Source: Alphaproteobacteria bacterium
Lineage (GTDB): Bacteria; Pseudomonadota; Alphaproteobacteria; Sphingomonadales; Sphingomonadaceae
Direction: 5' to 3'
DNA length: 38,690 nt
Assembly: GCA_019239415.1 (NCBI GenBank)
Contig: JAFAZW010000043.1
Span: 1 to 38,690 of the forward strand
In this document: piece by piece, positions 17,301 to 27,100 of the stretch
Layout of the letters: every line of letters starts with the position of its first letter
Numbering within the stretch: position 1 is the first letter of the stretch
The notes under the pieces: model-generated
Database searches by the model: none
Seen by the model: only the letters and a program-made list of their open reading frames with translations
What the model was told of the DNA's origin: nothing
Program-made: the position numbers and the translations under genes

Positions 17301-18404
17301 ATGCTTAGCCATTTCAAAGGGGCAGTCGTCTTCACTGCGATCTGCCTCGCCCTCGCGGCCTGGCTCGGGTGGGGCCTGACGCACTCCGCTGCCGGGACCG
17401 CGGGCGTCGTCTGGATCGTCATCGTCCTGGGGGTGCTGGAAGTCTCGCTCTCGTTCGACAACGCCGTCGTCAACGCCGCCGTCCTCAAGGACATGCCCCC
17501 CATCTGGCGGAAGCGGTTCCTGACCTGGGGCATGGTCATCGCCGTGTTCGGCATGCGGGTCGTGTTTCCCCTCGCCATCGTGGCGATCGCCGCCAGGCTC
17601 GGCCCCCTTGCCGCCGTCGAGCTCGCCGCCGAGAAACCGGCCGAGTATGAGCGGATCATCACGTCCGCGCACGTTGGGATCTCCGGGTTCGGAGGAACCT
17701 TCCTCGCCATGGTCGGCCTCACCTACTTCTTCGACCAGGACAAGGAAGTTCACTGGATCGGCTTCGTCGAGCGATGGCTGGCGAGGATGGCCGCCGTCGA
17801 GGCAATTCAGATCGGCATCGTCCTCCTCGCCGTTTACGGAGTGTCGCTCCTCCTGCCGCCGGACGACGCGTTCACGCTGCTCAAGGCGGGGATCTTCGGG
17901 CTCCTCGCCTTCCTCGTGGTGGAAGCGATCAGCTCCGTCCTCGAACCGGAGGACGGATCGGGCATCGTCGTTCGCGCCGGGATCGGCGGCTTCCTGTACC
18001 TGAACATGCTCGATTCCGCCTTCTCCTTCGACGGCGTCATCGGCGCGTTCGCGCTTTCCAACAACATCTTCATCATCGCGCTCGGCCTCGGGATCGGCGC
18101 CATGTTCGTCCGGTCGATGACCGTCCTCCTGGTGGAGCGAGGCACGCTTTCGGAATATCGCTATCTCGAGCACGGCGCATTCTGGGCGATCCTCATTCTG
18201 TCGGCGATCATGCTGCTTTCCTCCCGCTTCGAGATTCCGGAGGTCGTCACCGGGTTTATCGGCGCGGTCCTGATCGGGCTGTCTCTCTGGGGTTCCGCCC
18301 GGTACAACCGGATCAACGGCAATCAGGACGCCGCCGAGGACGGGGGCGTCGCGCCCGACGGGAGCGTCGTCGAAGGAACCGGAGCGGCCGGAGGAGCCTC
18401 ATGA
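17301..18404 (+). CDS. TerC-related DUF475 integral membrane protein
   Basis: 367 aa polytopic membrane protein of the DUF475 branch of the TerC superfamily. About nine hydrophobic helices are visible. Helix-borne acidic motifs typical of TerC occur twice: [18 protein letters not shown] (about 46-63) and [18 protein letters not shown] (about 236-253), each with Asp that could coordinate a metal ion in the membrane. TerC proteins are thought to move or sense divalent metals (Mn, Ca) and to bind TerD proteins at the membrane. ATG 17301 is preferred, next to GGGGAACAGG. Its stop overlaps the ATG of the next terD gene (ATGA), so the two are translationally coupled. The soluble C-terminus (about 335-367) is low complexity. 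Confidence 0.92.
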   Translation: MLSHFKGAVVFTAICLALAAWLGWGLTHSAAGTAGVVWIVIVLGVLEVSLSFDNAVVNAAVLKDMPPIWRKRFLTWGMVIAVFGMRVVFPLAIVAIAARLGPLAAVELAAEKPAEYERIITSAHVGISGFGGTFLAMVGLTYFFDQDKEVHWIGFVERWLARMAAVEAIQIGIVLLAVYGVSLLLPPDDAFTLLKAGIFGLLAFLVVEAISSVLEPEDGSGIVVRAGIGGFLYLNMLDSAFSFDGVIGAFALSNNIFIIALGLGIGAMFVRSMTVLLVERGTLSEYRYLEHGAFWAILILSAIMLLSSRFEIPEVVTGFIGAVLIGLSLWGSARYNRINGNQDAAEDGGVAPDGSVVEGTGAAGGAS

Positions 18405-18979
18405 GCATCAGCCTGGCAAAAGGCGGCAATATCAGCCTTTCGAAGGAGGAGCCCGGCCTCAGGAACGTGCTCGTCGGCCTCGGCTGGGACGCGCGCGAGA
18501 GCGATGGCGCGGACTTCGACCTGGACGCCAGCGCATTCCTGCTGACCGCGGCGGGAAAGGTCCGCAGTGACGGCGACTTCATCTTCTACAACCAGCTGCG
18601 CTCGCCGGAGGGGTCGGTGGAGCATACCGGGGACAATCTCACCGGCTCCGGCGACGGCGACGACGAAGCGATCAAGGTCGACCTGACGAGGATTCCGCCG
18701 GACGTCGAGCGCCTCGCCTTCGCCGTCACCATCCATGAGGCCGTCGCCAGGCGCCAGAATTTCGGGATGGTTCGCAACGCCTACATCCGCATCGTCAACA
18801 GCGACAGCGACCGCGAGGTGGCGCGATACGATCTCGGCGAGGATTATTCCACGGAGACGGCGCTCATCTTCGGCGAGGTCTATCGGTACGGCGGCGACTG
18901 GAAGTTCCGTGCCGTGGGCCAGGGGTTTCAGGGTGGACTGGCCGCGCTCGCGCGCGGCTTCGGCGTCGACGTCGGTTGA
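18401..18979 (+). CDS. terD: TerD-family calcium-binding protein (canonical)
   Basis: 192-aa canonical Ter[21 protein letters not shown] starts the fold; DFDLDAS (38-44) and [13 protein letters not shown] (77-89) are the calcium sites; [20 protein letters not shown] and [20 protein letters not shown] are fully conserved family segments. The start overlaps the stop of the DUF475/TerC gene by ATGA, which supports a TerC-TerD complex made in step. A second canonical copy follows 16 nt later and is about two-thirds identical by eye, so a local duplication is likely. Confidence 0.95.
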   Translation: MSISLAKGGNISLSKEEPGLRNVLVGLGWDARESDGADFDLDASAFLLTAAGKVRSDGDFIFYNQLRSPEGSVEHTGDNLTGSGDGDDEAIKVDLTRIPPDVERLAFAVTIHEAVARRQNFGMVRNAYIRIVNSDSDREVARYDLGEDYSTETALIFGEVYRYGGDWKFRAVGQGFQGGLAALARGFGVDVG

Positions 18980-18995
18980 ACAAGGGAGCAGGAAT

Positions 18996-19571
18996 GTGGC
19001 GGTATCTCTGACCAAAGGCGCCAATGTCAGCCTGTCGAAGGAGGCGCCCGGCCTCCACACGGTCCAGGTCGGCCTCGGCTGGGACCAGCGCGTCTCCGAC
19101 GGCAGCGAGTTCGACCTCGACGCCAGCGTGTTCATCCTGACCGAGGCGGGCCGGGTTCGCTCCGATGCCGACTTCGTGTTCTACAACAATCTGGAGGGCG
19201 CCGGCGGCGCGGTCGTCCATCAGGGCGACAACCGCACCGGCGCGGGCGAGGGGGACGACGAGTCGGTCGTGGTCTCGCTCGACCGGCTGCCGCCCGATGT
19301 GGCGAAGCTGAGCTTTGCCGTGACCATTCATGAAGCGGACTCCCGCCGGCAGAATTTCGGCATGGTGACCAACGCCTTCATCCGCATCGTCAACGCGACC
19401 GGCGGGAGCGAAATCGCCCGCTACGACCTGTCGGAAGACGCCTCCACCGAAACCGCGATGATCTTCGGCGAGCTCTACCGCCACGGCTCGGAATGGAAGT
19501 TCCGCGCCGTCGGCCAGGGATTCAACGGCGGCCTCGGCCCCCTTGCCCGTTCGTTCGGCGTGAACGTGTGA
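18996..19571 (+). CDS. terD: TerD-family calcium-binding protein (second canonical copy)
   Basis: 191-aa TerD paralogue of the preceding gene with the same layout: FDLDAS (39-44), [13 protein letters not shown] (77-89), [20 protein letters not shown] and a [20 protein letters not shown] end. The start is GTG 18996, since the overlapping ATG at 18994 is in another frame and GGGAGCAGGA lies just upstream. It is followed after 33 nt by the PRTase gene, the first biosynthetic enzyme. Having two near-equal copies could allow mixed oligomers or higher dose; which applies is not visible. Confidence 0.94.
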   Translation: MAVSLTKGANVSLSKEAPGLHTVQVGLGWDQRVSDGSEFDLDASVFILTEAGRVRSDADFVFYNNLEGAGGAVVHQGDNRTGAGEGDDESVVVSLDRLPPDVAKLSFAVTIHEADSRRQNFGMVTNAFIRIVNATGGSEIARYDLSEDASTETAMIFGELYRHGSEWKFRAVGQGFNGGLGPLARSFGVNV

Positions 19572-19604
19572 CGCTCGAGGCCTGCACCGGGTCTGGAGGA
19601 TGAG

Positions 19605-20705
19605 GTGACGGGCTGCGACAGCCTGAGCTTCGCCCTTTCCGGCGGCACGATCACCTTCGACATCGGCGCGGCCGCGCCCGGCTGGTCGTTCGACCGGCTC
19701 TGCGCAGTCGGCGAGCGCGACAACCCGCGCCGCCCCTTCCTGATCGTCTCGCGCGTGCTCGGTCGCCACATCCCGGCGCCGCCGTCCGATACGCGCCGGG
19801 CCATGCGGGACCTTGCCGCGCAGATTCCGGCCGATTTGCCCCAGCCGACGCTCGTCGTCGGGCTTGCCGAGACGGCGGTGTGCATCGGCCACGGCGTGTA
19901 TGAGGAGCTCGTCCGGCGCGGGATCGAGGGCTGCTATCTGCACACCACGCGCCAACGCGGCGACGCGCCCCTGCTGTGCCGGTTCGAGGAGCCGCACAGC
20001 CACGCCTCCTCGCACCTCGTGTACCGCCCGCATTTCGATCTGGCGGCGTTCCGATCGCTCGTTCTCGTCGACGACGAGGTCTCGACCGGCACCACCCTCG
20101 CCAATCTGGAGGACGCGCTCCTCTCGTCCCTGCCGCGGGTGGAGCGGGTCGTGATAGCGGCACTGACGGACTGGAGCGGCCGCGGCGAAGCGGGAAGCCC
20201 CAGCGTCGCGCTTCTCACCGGCCGCGCGCGCTGGACGCCGGACCCGGCCTCAGCCGATGCGGCTGCCTCCTTTCCCGAGCGCGCCGAGGCCGGGTTCGGC
20301 CGGCTGGCCTCGCCACCGCGCCACGCCCGGCGCGGGGTCTCGCGGCCGGACGACCTCCCCGGTTTCGACCGGCGCCGCCTCGCCCTCCCGAAGGATCGGG
20401 CGATCCGGGTGGTCGGCACCGGCGAGTTCACCTATCCGCCCTTCCTGCTGGCGGAGGCCCTCGAGGCGGACGGGCGGGACGTCGTGGTCCAGGCGACGAG
20501 CCGCAGCCCGGCGCGCGTCGGCGGCGCGCTCAGGTCGAAGCTCTGCTTCGCCGACAATTACGGCGCCGGCGTGCCCAATTATCTCTACAACGCAGGAAAC
20601 GAGGGTGAGGAGCGGATTGCCCTCCTGTGCTGCGAGACGGGCCGGGGCAGCCTCGACCCGACGCTGGTCCGCGCCCTCGCCGCCGTCCCGGTCGCCTTCG
20701 CCTGA
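19605..20705 (+). CDS. Ter-type phosphoribosyltransferase with TRSP domain
   Basis: 366-aa two-domain enzyme. The N-terminal half is a type-I phosphoribosyltransferase: VLVDDEVSTGTT (153-164) is the PRPP-binding loop. The C-terminal part (about 255-366) is a TRSP domain, with TGEFTYPPFLLAEALE, the namesake ATSRSP and FADNYGAGVPNYLYN. Enzymes of this architecture occur with TerD/TerC genes and are proposed to build a nucleoside-like metabolite from PRPP; no product has been identified that I know of. GTG 19605 is chosen because GGAGG stands just upstream and the neighbouring ATG at 19600 runs into a stop. Three nt separate it from the HAD gene. Confidence 0.87.
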   Translation: MTGCDSLSFALSGGTITFDIGAAAPGWSFDRLCAVGERDNPRRPFLIVSRVLGRHIPAPPSDTRRAMRDLAAQIPADLPQPTLVVGLAETAVCIGHGVYEELVRRGIEGCYLHTTRQRGDAPLLCRFEEPHSHASSHLVYRPHFDLAAFRSLVLVDDEVSTGTTLANLEDALLSSLPRVERVVIAALTDWSGRGEAGSPSVALLTGRARWTPDPASADAAASFPERAEAGFGRLASPPRHARRGVSRPDDLPGFDRRRLALPKDRAIRVVGTGEFTYPPFLLAEALEADGRDVVVQATSRSPARVGGALRSKLCFADNYGAGVPNYLYNAGNEGEERIALLCCETGRGSLDPTLVRALAAVPVAFA

Positions 20706-20708
20706 CCG

Positions 20709-21443
20709 ATGCGCGCGATCGTTCTCGCCGATCTCGACGACACGTTGTTTCAGTCGCGGAGAAAGTGCCCCCCCGACATTCCCGAGGGCCGGCTCCGCTC
20801 CATCGCCGTCGATGCGGACGGCAAGCCGGTCGGCTTCGCGACGCCGCGGCAGTCGGCCCTGCTGCGCTGGCTCTCCGAGGGGGCGTGCGTGGTTCCGGTA
20901 ACCGCCCGAAGCCGCGCCGGACTCGAACGCGTCTCCCTGTCCTGGCGGTACGCGGTCTGCGCGCACGGCGGCATCATCCTGGAAGACGGCCGGCCGTGGC
21001 CTGCGTGGGAGCGCAGGATGACCGACGCCGCCGCCGGGTGCCGAGGCGCATTCGACGACCTCGAAGAACGGCTGGCCCAGGCCGGCAACCAGGATCTGCG
21101 CATCACCCGCATCGGCGGGCCGTCGCCGCTGTTCCTCCTCGCCAAGCACGGGCGGAGGGATGACGAAGCGCTCGCCGCCGTCGCCGCCGCGCTGACACCG
21201 GCGCTGCCGGAGGGTTGGCGCGCGTCGCTCAACGGGAACAACCTGGCGCTGCTGCCGGCGCATATCCGCAAGGAAGCCGCGGTCGCCGCGCTGCTGCCGC
21301 GGCTGCGGGAACAGTGGCCGGACGCCCCCATCGTCGGGCTGGGCGACAGCTGCAGCGATGCCGCCTTCCTCCGCCTCTGCGACGTCGCCGCGATGCCGAG
21401 CCGCTCGCAACTGGCGCGCGCGGCGCTCGGAACCGCGCCGTGA
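20709..21443 (+). CDS. HAD-superfamily phosphatase of the Ter biosynthetic set
   Basis: 244 aa HAD hydrolase. Motif I ADLDDTLFQ has the nucleophile Asp8 and general acid Asp10; motif II lies at VPVTARS; the later Lys is in the HIRKEAAV region; motif IV GLGDSCSD supplies the magnesium-binding acids. The cap is of the Cof/sucrose-phosphatase type, judging by length. It probably removes a phosphate from the product of the flanking phosphoribosyltransferases; the substrate is inferred. It starts 3 nt after the PRTase-TRSP gene and its TGA overlaps the GTG of the next gene. Confidence 0.88.
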   Translation: MRAIVLADLDDTLFQSRRKCPPDIPEGRLRSIAVDADGKPVGFATPRQSALLRWLSEGACVVPVTARSRAGLERVSLSWRYAVCAHGGIILEDGRPWPAWERRMTDAAAGCRGAFDDLEERLAQAGNQDLRITRIGGPSPLFLLAKHGRRDDEALAAVAAALTPALPEGWRASLNGNNLALLPAHIRKEAAVAALLPRLREQWPDAPIVGLGDSCSDAAFLRLCDVAAMPSRSQLARAALGTAP

Positions 21444-22531
21444 GCGCCGGCTTCTCCGGCAGCTATGCTGCGGAAGACGTCACGTTCCTCCTCAAGCCCG
21501 TGACGATGGCGGCGACGGGCGTCGCCGAGAAGGAACGGCTGATCCAGACGGGCCGACGCCATTATTCCGAGATGATCTCGATCGAACCTCCTCCCGACGA
21601 GGAGCATCTGCGCCTCTACCGCGAGGCGCTGGCACGCAACGGCGCGCGGCTCGCAGCGGACGTCGCAACGCTCGCGCGCCTGCTCGCGGAGGCGGTTCCG
21701 GCGCCGCGCGAGGTCGTGCTGCTCTCACTGGCGCGGGCGGGGACTCCGATCGGCGTCCTGCTGCGCCGCGCCCTGCTCCGCCAGGGACGGCGCGCCGCCC
21801 ACTATTCGATCAGCATCGTCCGCGACCGGGGGATCGACCGGACCGCCCTCGCTCACGTCGCGCGCCGCCACGCCGCGGCGGACGCGGTGTTCGTCGACGG
21901 ATGGACGGGCAAGGGTGCGATCGCCGCGGAGCTGCGCGCCAGCCTCGCCGCCTGCACGCTGGGCTTCCGCCCGCGCCTCGCGGTCATTACCGACCCCGCG
22001 GGGCGCGCGGACTACGCCGCCGGCAACGACGACTATCTGATCCCCTGCGCGCTCCTGAACGCCGTCGGCTCGGGCCTCGTCAGCAGGACGATCCTCAACG
22101 CTTCGGTGGTCGGGAAAGGCGAGTTCCACGCGTGCCTCTATTATGACCATTATACAGGCCGCGACCTCAGCCGGGACTTCGTGGATGCGGTGGATGGCCT
22201 TGCCGCCTCGATCAGGCCTGGCCCGGAAGGCCCTGCCGTCGAGCCCGACGGCGCGCGCACGCGGTGCGATGCTTTCATCGCGGCGCTTCTCGCAACGGAG
22301 GGGCTTAAGGATGCCAATCTCGTGAAGCCGGGTATCGCCGAATCGACCCGCGCGCTGCTGCGCCGCGTCCCCATGAAGCTCTTCGTGCGCGATCCTGCGG
22401 ATCCCGACGTGCACCATCTGTTGCGGCTCGCCCGGCTCAAGCGCGTCGGGCTGGCCTCGCTCCCGGCGAGCGCGCCGTTTCGCGCGGTCGTCCTCATCCG
22501 CAGCCTCGGCGCGAAGGAGCGCGCGGCGTGA
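21440..22531 (+). CDS. StiP-type PRTase-like protein with C-terminal PELOTA domain
   Basis: 363 aa. The N-terminal two-thirds match the family annotated as cysteine protease StiP and interpreted by comparative genomics as a phosphoribosyltransferase: SGSYAAEDVTFLLKP at the start, HYSEMISIE (about 42-50), LARAGTPIGVLLRR, HYSISIVRDRGID and VFVDGWTGKGAI (a PRPP-loop-like strand). The last 80 residues, from ANLVKPGIAESTRALLRR on, fit the PELOTA RNA-binding domain that is normally fused here. GTG 21440 overlaps the upstream stop by GTGA. Protease versus transferase activity cannot be settled from sequence; the context favours a transferase acting with the PRTase-TRSP and HAD proteins. Confidence 0.87.
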   Translation: MSAGFSGSYAAEDVTFLLKPVTMAATGVAEKERLIQTGRRHYSEMISIEPPPDEEHLRLYREALARNGARLAADVATLARLLAEAVPAPREVVLLSLARAGTPIGVLLRRALLRQGRRAAHYSISIVRDRGIDRTALAHVARRHAAADAVFVDGWTGKGAIAAELRASLAACTLGFRPRLAVITDPAGRADYAAGNDDYLIPCALLNAVGSGLVSRTILNASVVGKGEFHACLYYDHYTGRDLSRDFVDAVDGLAASIRPGPEGPAVEPDGARTRCDAFIAALLATEGLKDANLVKPGIAESTRALLRRVPMKLFVRDPADPDVHHLLRLARLKRVGLASLPASAPFRAVVLIRSLGAKERAA

Positions 22532-23436
22532 TCGATCCGCTTTCGCTCGGCGCCACGCTCTATCTGCCCGCCGTGCGGCCGCGGCTCGCCGAAACGCTGG
22601 CGCTTCGCCCTATTCCGCAGCTTCGCTCCGCGGTCGTCTGCCTCGAGGACGCGGTGCGCGACGTCGATCTTCCCGATGCATTGGCAGGCGTCGCACGGCT
22701 CCTCCTTGCCCTCGCTGCGGAAGCCGCGCCGCGTCCCCGCCTGTTCCTCCGGCCACGCGACGCGGCGATGCTGGCGCGGCTCCTGGAGCTGCCGGGCATC
22801 GAACATGTCGACGGATTCGTTCTTCCCAAGGCGACCGTGGCGCGGTTCGAGGCCTTCGTCGAGCGGATCGAGGGGCGGCACCACGTCCTCATGCCGACGC
22901 TGGAGACCGCCGACGTCTTCGAGCCCGACGCCCTCCGTCGGCTCCGCGAGGCCTTCTGCAAAGCCCGCGAACGGGTCTTGCTGGTGAGGATCGGCGGGAA
23001 CGATCTGCTCCAGACCCTCGGCACGCGCCGGTCGCGGCACCGCACCGTCTACGACGGTCCTCTCGGCCCCACGATCGCCGCGATCGTCACGACCATGCGG
23101 CCGCAGGGTCTTCACCTGTCGGCGCCGGTCTTCGAGCATTACAGCCGTCCCGCGCTGTTGCGCGAAGAGGTGGAGCGAGACCTCGAGTTCGGCCTCTTCT
23201 CCAAGACGGCCATCCATCCGCTCCAGGTTCAGGTGATACAGGATGCCTACGCCGTCACGGCTTCCGAACTGGCGGCCGCGGAAGAGATCTTGGCCAAGAC
23301 CGGTCCGGCCGTGTTCGGCGACGAGGGCTCGATGGTGGAGCCGGCGACGCACCGTGAATGGGCAACGGCCATCCGGCGCCGCGCCGATTATTTCGGGGTT
23401 CGCTCCGACGGAACCGCGGCCCGGGCGGCCCGCTAG
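22528..23436 (+). CDS. CitE/HpcH-like C-C bond lyase of the Ter biosynthetic set
   Basis: 302-aa TIM-barrel aldolase/citrate-lyase-beta relative. VVCLEDAVRD (36-45) carries the Glu-Asp pair; RPRLFLRPRD, FVLPKATVARFE and LMPTLETADVF are barrel strands with the metal and substrate ligands; SKTAIHPLQVQVIQDAY is the usual C-terminal CitE motif. In Ter systems this enzyme accompanies the two PRTases, the HAD protein and an ATP-grasp ligase; the ATP-grasp gene is not here. GTG 22528 overlaps the previous stop. It is the last gene of the operon, and its TAG overlaps the TAG of the convergent next gene by 4 nt (CTAG). Confidence 0.87.
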   Translation: MIDPLSLGATLYLPAVRPRLAETLALRPIPQLRSAVVCLEDAVRDVDLPDALAGVARLLLALAAEAAPRPRLFLRPRDAAMLARLLELPGIEHVDGFVLPKATVARFEAFVERIEGRHHVLMPTLETADVFEPDALRRLREAFCKARERVLLVRIGGNDLLQTLGTRRSRHRTVYDGPLGPTIAAIVTTMRPQGLHLSAPVFEHYSRPALLREEVERDLEFGLFSKTAIHPLQVQVIQDAYAVTASELAAAEEILAKTGPAVFGDEGSMVEPATHREWATAIRRRADYFGVRSDGTAARAAR

Positions 23437-23915
23437 TCGAGATCGAACGAGGATCCGTATTGCATGTCGATGAACCGCACGTTCTGCGTGAACGCATCGA
23501 CGTCCCCCTGCGCGATCATCTTCGAAATCTCGCGCAGCCGCGCAAGCAGCTTCTCCAGTTGATCGACGAGAATGTAGCTGGCTGAACGGCCGGTCTCCCG
23601 GAACACTTCGGCGCGATGCTCGGGCGGGATATCGATGTAGCTTTGAATGAGCCGCGGGAGATGAACGGTCCGAATCCGCTCCAGCTCGTCGAAGGGCCCC
23701 ATCCCTCTCCGCGCGGCGCACCGCTCCTCGAGCTCAACCAGCAGACTCAAGACTTGCGCGACCTTCTCCCGCGCACCGGCGGGAAGCTTGTTCCTGTCGA
23801 ATTCCACATCGCCGCCGGCGGGGGGATGGGCCGCAGGCCCGGCCGCGTCGGCACCATTCTCGGCGCCCTGGCCGAAGCTCCCACCGAGAAGCTGAAGGAG
23901 ACGACGAAGCACCAT
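23433..23915 (-). CDS. Helical protein of unknown function next to the Ter operon
   Basis: About 160 aa from ATG 23915; TTG starts at 23945 or 23951 would add up to 12 residues, and neither choice has a good ribosome site. After a Gly/Pro-rich start comes a helical, charged region (PAGAREKVAQVLSLLVELEERC, ELERIRTVHLPRLIQSYIDI, ASYILVDQLEKLLARLREIS) and a short aromatic end (FIDMQYGSSFDLD). The pattern resembles proteins found near TelA/TerB-type genes, but I cannot assign a family. It converges with the Ter operon, sharing CTAG with its last stop codon, and precedes the RTX gene in the same direction. A 193-nt gap to its right holds no recognised signal. Confidence 0.6.
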   Translation of the reverse strand: MVLRRLLQLLGGSFGQGAENGADAAGPAAHPPAGGDVEFDRNKLPAGAREKVAQVLSLLVELEERCAARRGMGPFDELERIRTVHLPRLIQSYIDIPPEHRAEVFRETGRSASYILVDQLEKLLARLREISKMIAQGDVDAFTQNVRFIDMQYGSSFDLD

Positions 23916-24108
23916 ATCTGTCGCTTTTACGCCGCCGTTCGGCAACGGCAACCACGAGTCGCCTTCAACGCGAACCCATCGCGGTCTCTCCCGAGCGCGG
24001 CGAGCGCCGGCTCTGCAACGGCCCGGACGCTCGCCTCTTTGCCACGGCGTCGGTCACCCGCGGTCGGCAAGCGCCGGCGGAGGTACGGCTGAGACGAGCG
24101 GCCCAGCG

Positions 24109-27100
24109 CTAAGCGACGACGTAAATGTCCGAAGGCGCCAGCGGCGGCAGGTTGGTGAGCGTGGCGATGAGGACCGGCGCGTCGCTGCCCGCCCCGTCGT
24201 CGTCCCAGTAGAGCTTCCCGTCGTCGGTGTCGTAGAGGAACTCGCCCAGACTGCCCGAAGCCGTCGGGTTCGCGCCCGAGACGAGGAGGACCGACCCACC
24301 CTCCGCGAGCCCGCCGCCGAAACCGCTCGCCGAGATCTCGATGCGATCGGTGCCGCTGGCGAAGTCGGTGATCTGGTCCGGGCCCGTCGTGGGCAGGGTG
24401 AAGCTGAACACGTCGCTGCCGGCGCCGCCGGTCAGCACGTCCGACCCGGCATCGCCCGAGAGGAAGTCGTTGCCGTCGCCGCCGTCGAGGCTGTCGTTGC
24501 CGTCGCCGCCGCGCAGCACGTCGTCGTCGTTGCCGCCGGTGATGACATCATTCCCCGCTTCCCCGGAGATGTTGTCGTTGCCGTCGCCGCCGGAAATCTG
24601 GTCGTCGCCATTGCCGCCGAAGATATTGTCGTTGCCGGCCTGGCCGAAGAGTTGGTCGTTGCCGTCGTCGCCGGAGATGTCGTCGTCGCCGTTGCCGCCG
24701 TCGATATAGTCGTTGCCGTCGCCGCCGTTGAGATTGTCGAGGCCGTCGCCGCCATAGATGGTGTCGGCGCCGGCGAGGCCGAACACCGCGTCCTGTCCGT
24801 CGAGGGCGTTGATCGTGTCCGGGCCGACCGAGCCGATGAGGATGTCGTCGTCCGCGGTGCCGGTGATCGTCTCGCCGGTCGGCGCTCCCCCGTCCGGCGG
24901 ATAGCCGGGCACGAAGTTGGCGTCGGTGAAGGCGGTCGCGTCGGTATTCTGGAAGATGGCAATCGTCGCCCAGTTCGCACCGCCGGCCGTGCCGTCCTGG
25001 TCCCATTGCAGGAGCGTGTCGGCCCCGCTCTGCTCCAGCCGCAGGAAGCCCGACCCGAACGGGTTGGAGCTGCCGTCCCAGCCGATCAGCAGGCTCAGCA
25101 GCGCGCCGTCGTCGCCCATCAGCTGGAACAGGTCGCCGCCCGCGCCGGGCGTGAAGTCGGTGACCGTGACCGCCGCGGTGCCGGTATCGGCGTAGAGCAG
25201 CTCGATCGTGTCGCTGCCCGTACCGGTCGTGATCGTGCTGGCGAACGAGCGGTAGGAGAGCTTGATCGTGTCATTGCCGTCGCCGCCGTCGATCGTCTGC
25301 GATCCGTCGAATGCGGCGGCGACGATGAGGTCGTCGCCGCTCCCGCCGGCGAAGCTGTTGGTGCCGCTGAAGTCGGACAGGAAATCGTCGCCGTCGCCGC
25401 CGTCGAGGCTGTCGTTGCCGGCGCCGCCGTTGAGGCTGTCATTGCCGGCGCCGCCCGAGAGCTGGTCGTTGCCGGCGTCGCCGACGATATCGTCGTTGCC
25501 GTCGTCGCCGAACAGCTGGTCGTTGCCGGCGCCGCCGGAGATCTGGTCATCGTTGTTGCCGCCGTGGATGACGTCGTTGCCGGCCTCGCCGTTGAGGCTG
25601 TCGACGCCGTCGCCGCCGGAGACCGTGTCCGCGCCGCCGCCGGCGAACACGGTGTCGTTGCCGCCCTGGGCGTCGATCGTGTCGTTGCCGGCGGTACCGA
25701 CCAGCACCTCGCCGGCCGCCGTGCCGGTGATCGTCGCGCCGGCCGGCGCGCTGCCGTCGGGCGGATAGCCGGGCAGGAAATTCGCGTCGGTGAAGGCCGT
25801 CGCGTTGGTGTTCTGGAACACGGCGAGAGTGTCCCAATGGACGCCGCCCGCCGTGCCATCCTGATCCCATTGCAGCAGGGTGTCGGCGCCGCTCTGCACC
25901 AGCCGCAGGAATCCCGATCCGAAGGGGTTGGAGTCGCCGTCCCAGCCGCTGAGCAGGCTGAGCAGCGCGCCGTCGTCGCCACCCAGCTGGAACCGGTCGC
26001 CGCCCGCGCCCGGCGTGAAGTCGGTGACGGTCACCGCTGACGTGCCGACGTCGGCGTAGAGCAGCTCGATCGTATCGCTCCCCGCTCCGGTCGTGATCGT
26101 GCTCCCGAACGACCGGTAGGAGAGCTGGATCGTGTCGTTGCCGTCGCCGGCATCGATCGTCTGCGGCCCGTCGCCCGCGCCGGCGAGGATCAGGTCGTCG
26201 CCGGCGCCGCCGGTGAAGCTGTTGGTGCCGGCGAAGTCGGACAGCACGTCATTGCCGTCGCCGCCCGCGAGGCTGTCATTGCCGTCGCCGCCGAAGATCA
26301 CGTCGTTGCCGCTGCCGCCGTCGATGGTGTCGTTGCCGTCGTCCCCGCTCAGGCTGTCGGCGCCGTCGCCGCCGTGGATGACGTCGTTGCCGCCGAGGCC
26401 GAACACCGTGTCGTCGCCGCCCCGCGCGTCGATCGTGTCGCCGGCGTTGCCGCCGGTCAGCGTCTCGGCGGCGTCGGTGCCGGTGAGGATGTGGCCATCG
26501 TCGCTGCCGAGGATGGTGATGCTGAGCGTCGAATGCGCCTGCGCGCCATGCTCGTCCTGGATCGTGTAGGAGACGTTGACGACGAAGGTGTCGCCGTCGT
26601 TGAGATAGTCGAAATCGGTGCCCGGGTCGAAGCGGACGTGATTGTTCACGATCGACACGCTGCCCTGCCCCGTCGGGACGGACGCCGCGATGAGGCTGAG
26701 GACCGCGCCGTGATCGATGTCGCTGTCGTTGGCGAGCACGTCGAAATCGACGATCGCGTTCTCGTCGGCGCTGGTTGCATCGGGATTGGCGGTCGGGGCG
26801 TCGTTGACGCCGGCGATGTGGAAGACGAGGGCGCCGGTGTCGCTGCCGTCATTGTCGGTGACCCTGTAGTTGAAGCTGTCGACGACATTCTCGCCGGCGG
26901 CCAGGGCCTGCGCCGCAGCCGACAGCACGTAGCTGTAGGTGCCGTTGGCGTTGAGGGTGAGCGTGCCGTAGGTGCCGACGAACACGCCGGCGGTGACGTG
27001 AAGCGCGTCGCCGTCAAAATCGTAATCGTTGGCGAGGACGCCGGTCGGACCGCTGCTGACGACCCCCGCATCCTCGTTCGTGTAGACCTGGTCGTCGACG

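Noticed and set aside
15518-19571. Reading the TerD operon simply as tellurite resistance
   Set aside because: The name reflects one plasmid phenotype. The gene set here (DUF475 TerC, PRTases, tubulin-like protein) is the broader stress-type Ter system, and tellurite resistance cannot be read from sequence.
24430-24760. Regular short repeats suggesting a CRISPR array
   Set aside because: The period is 27 bp without unique spacers, and the repeats encode GGxGxDxL nonapeptides of the RTX protein.
24652-26040. Open frame on the + strand inside the RTX region, Val/Ala-rich
   Set aside because: It is the complement of Asp/Gly repeat codons; no start signal or family feature.
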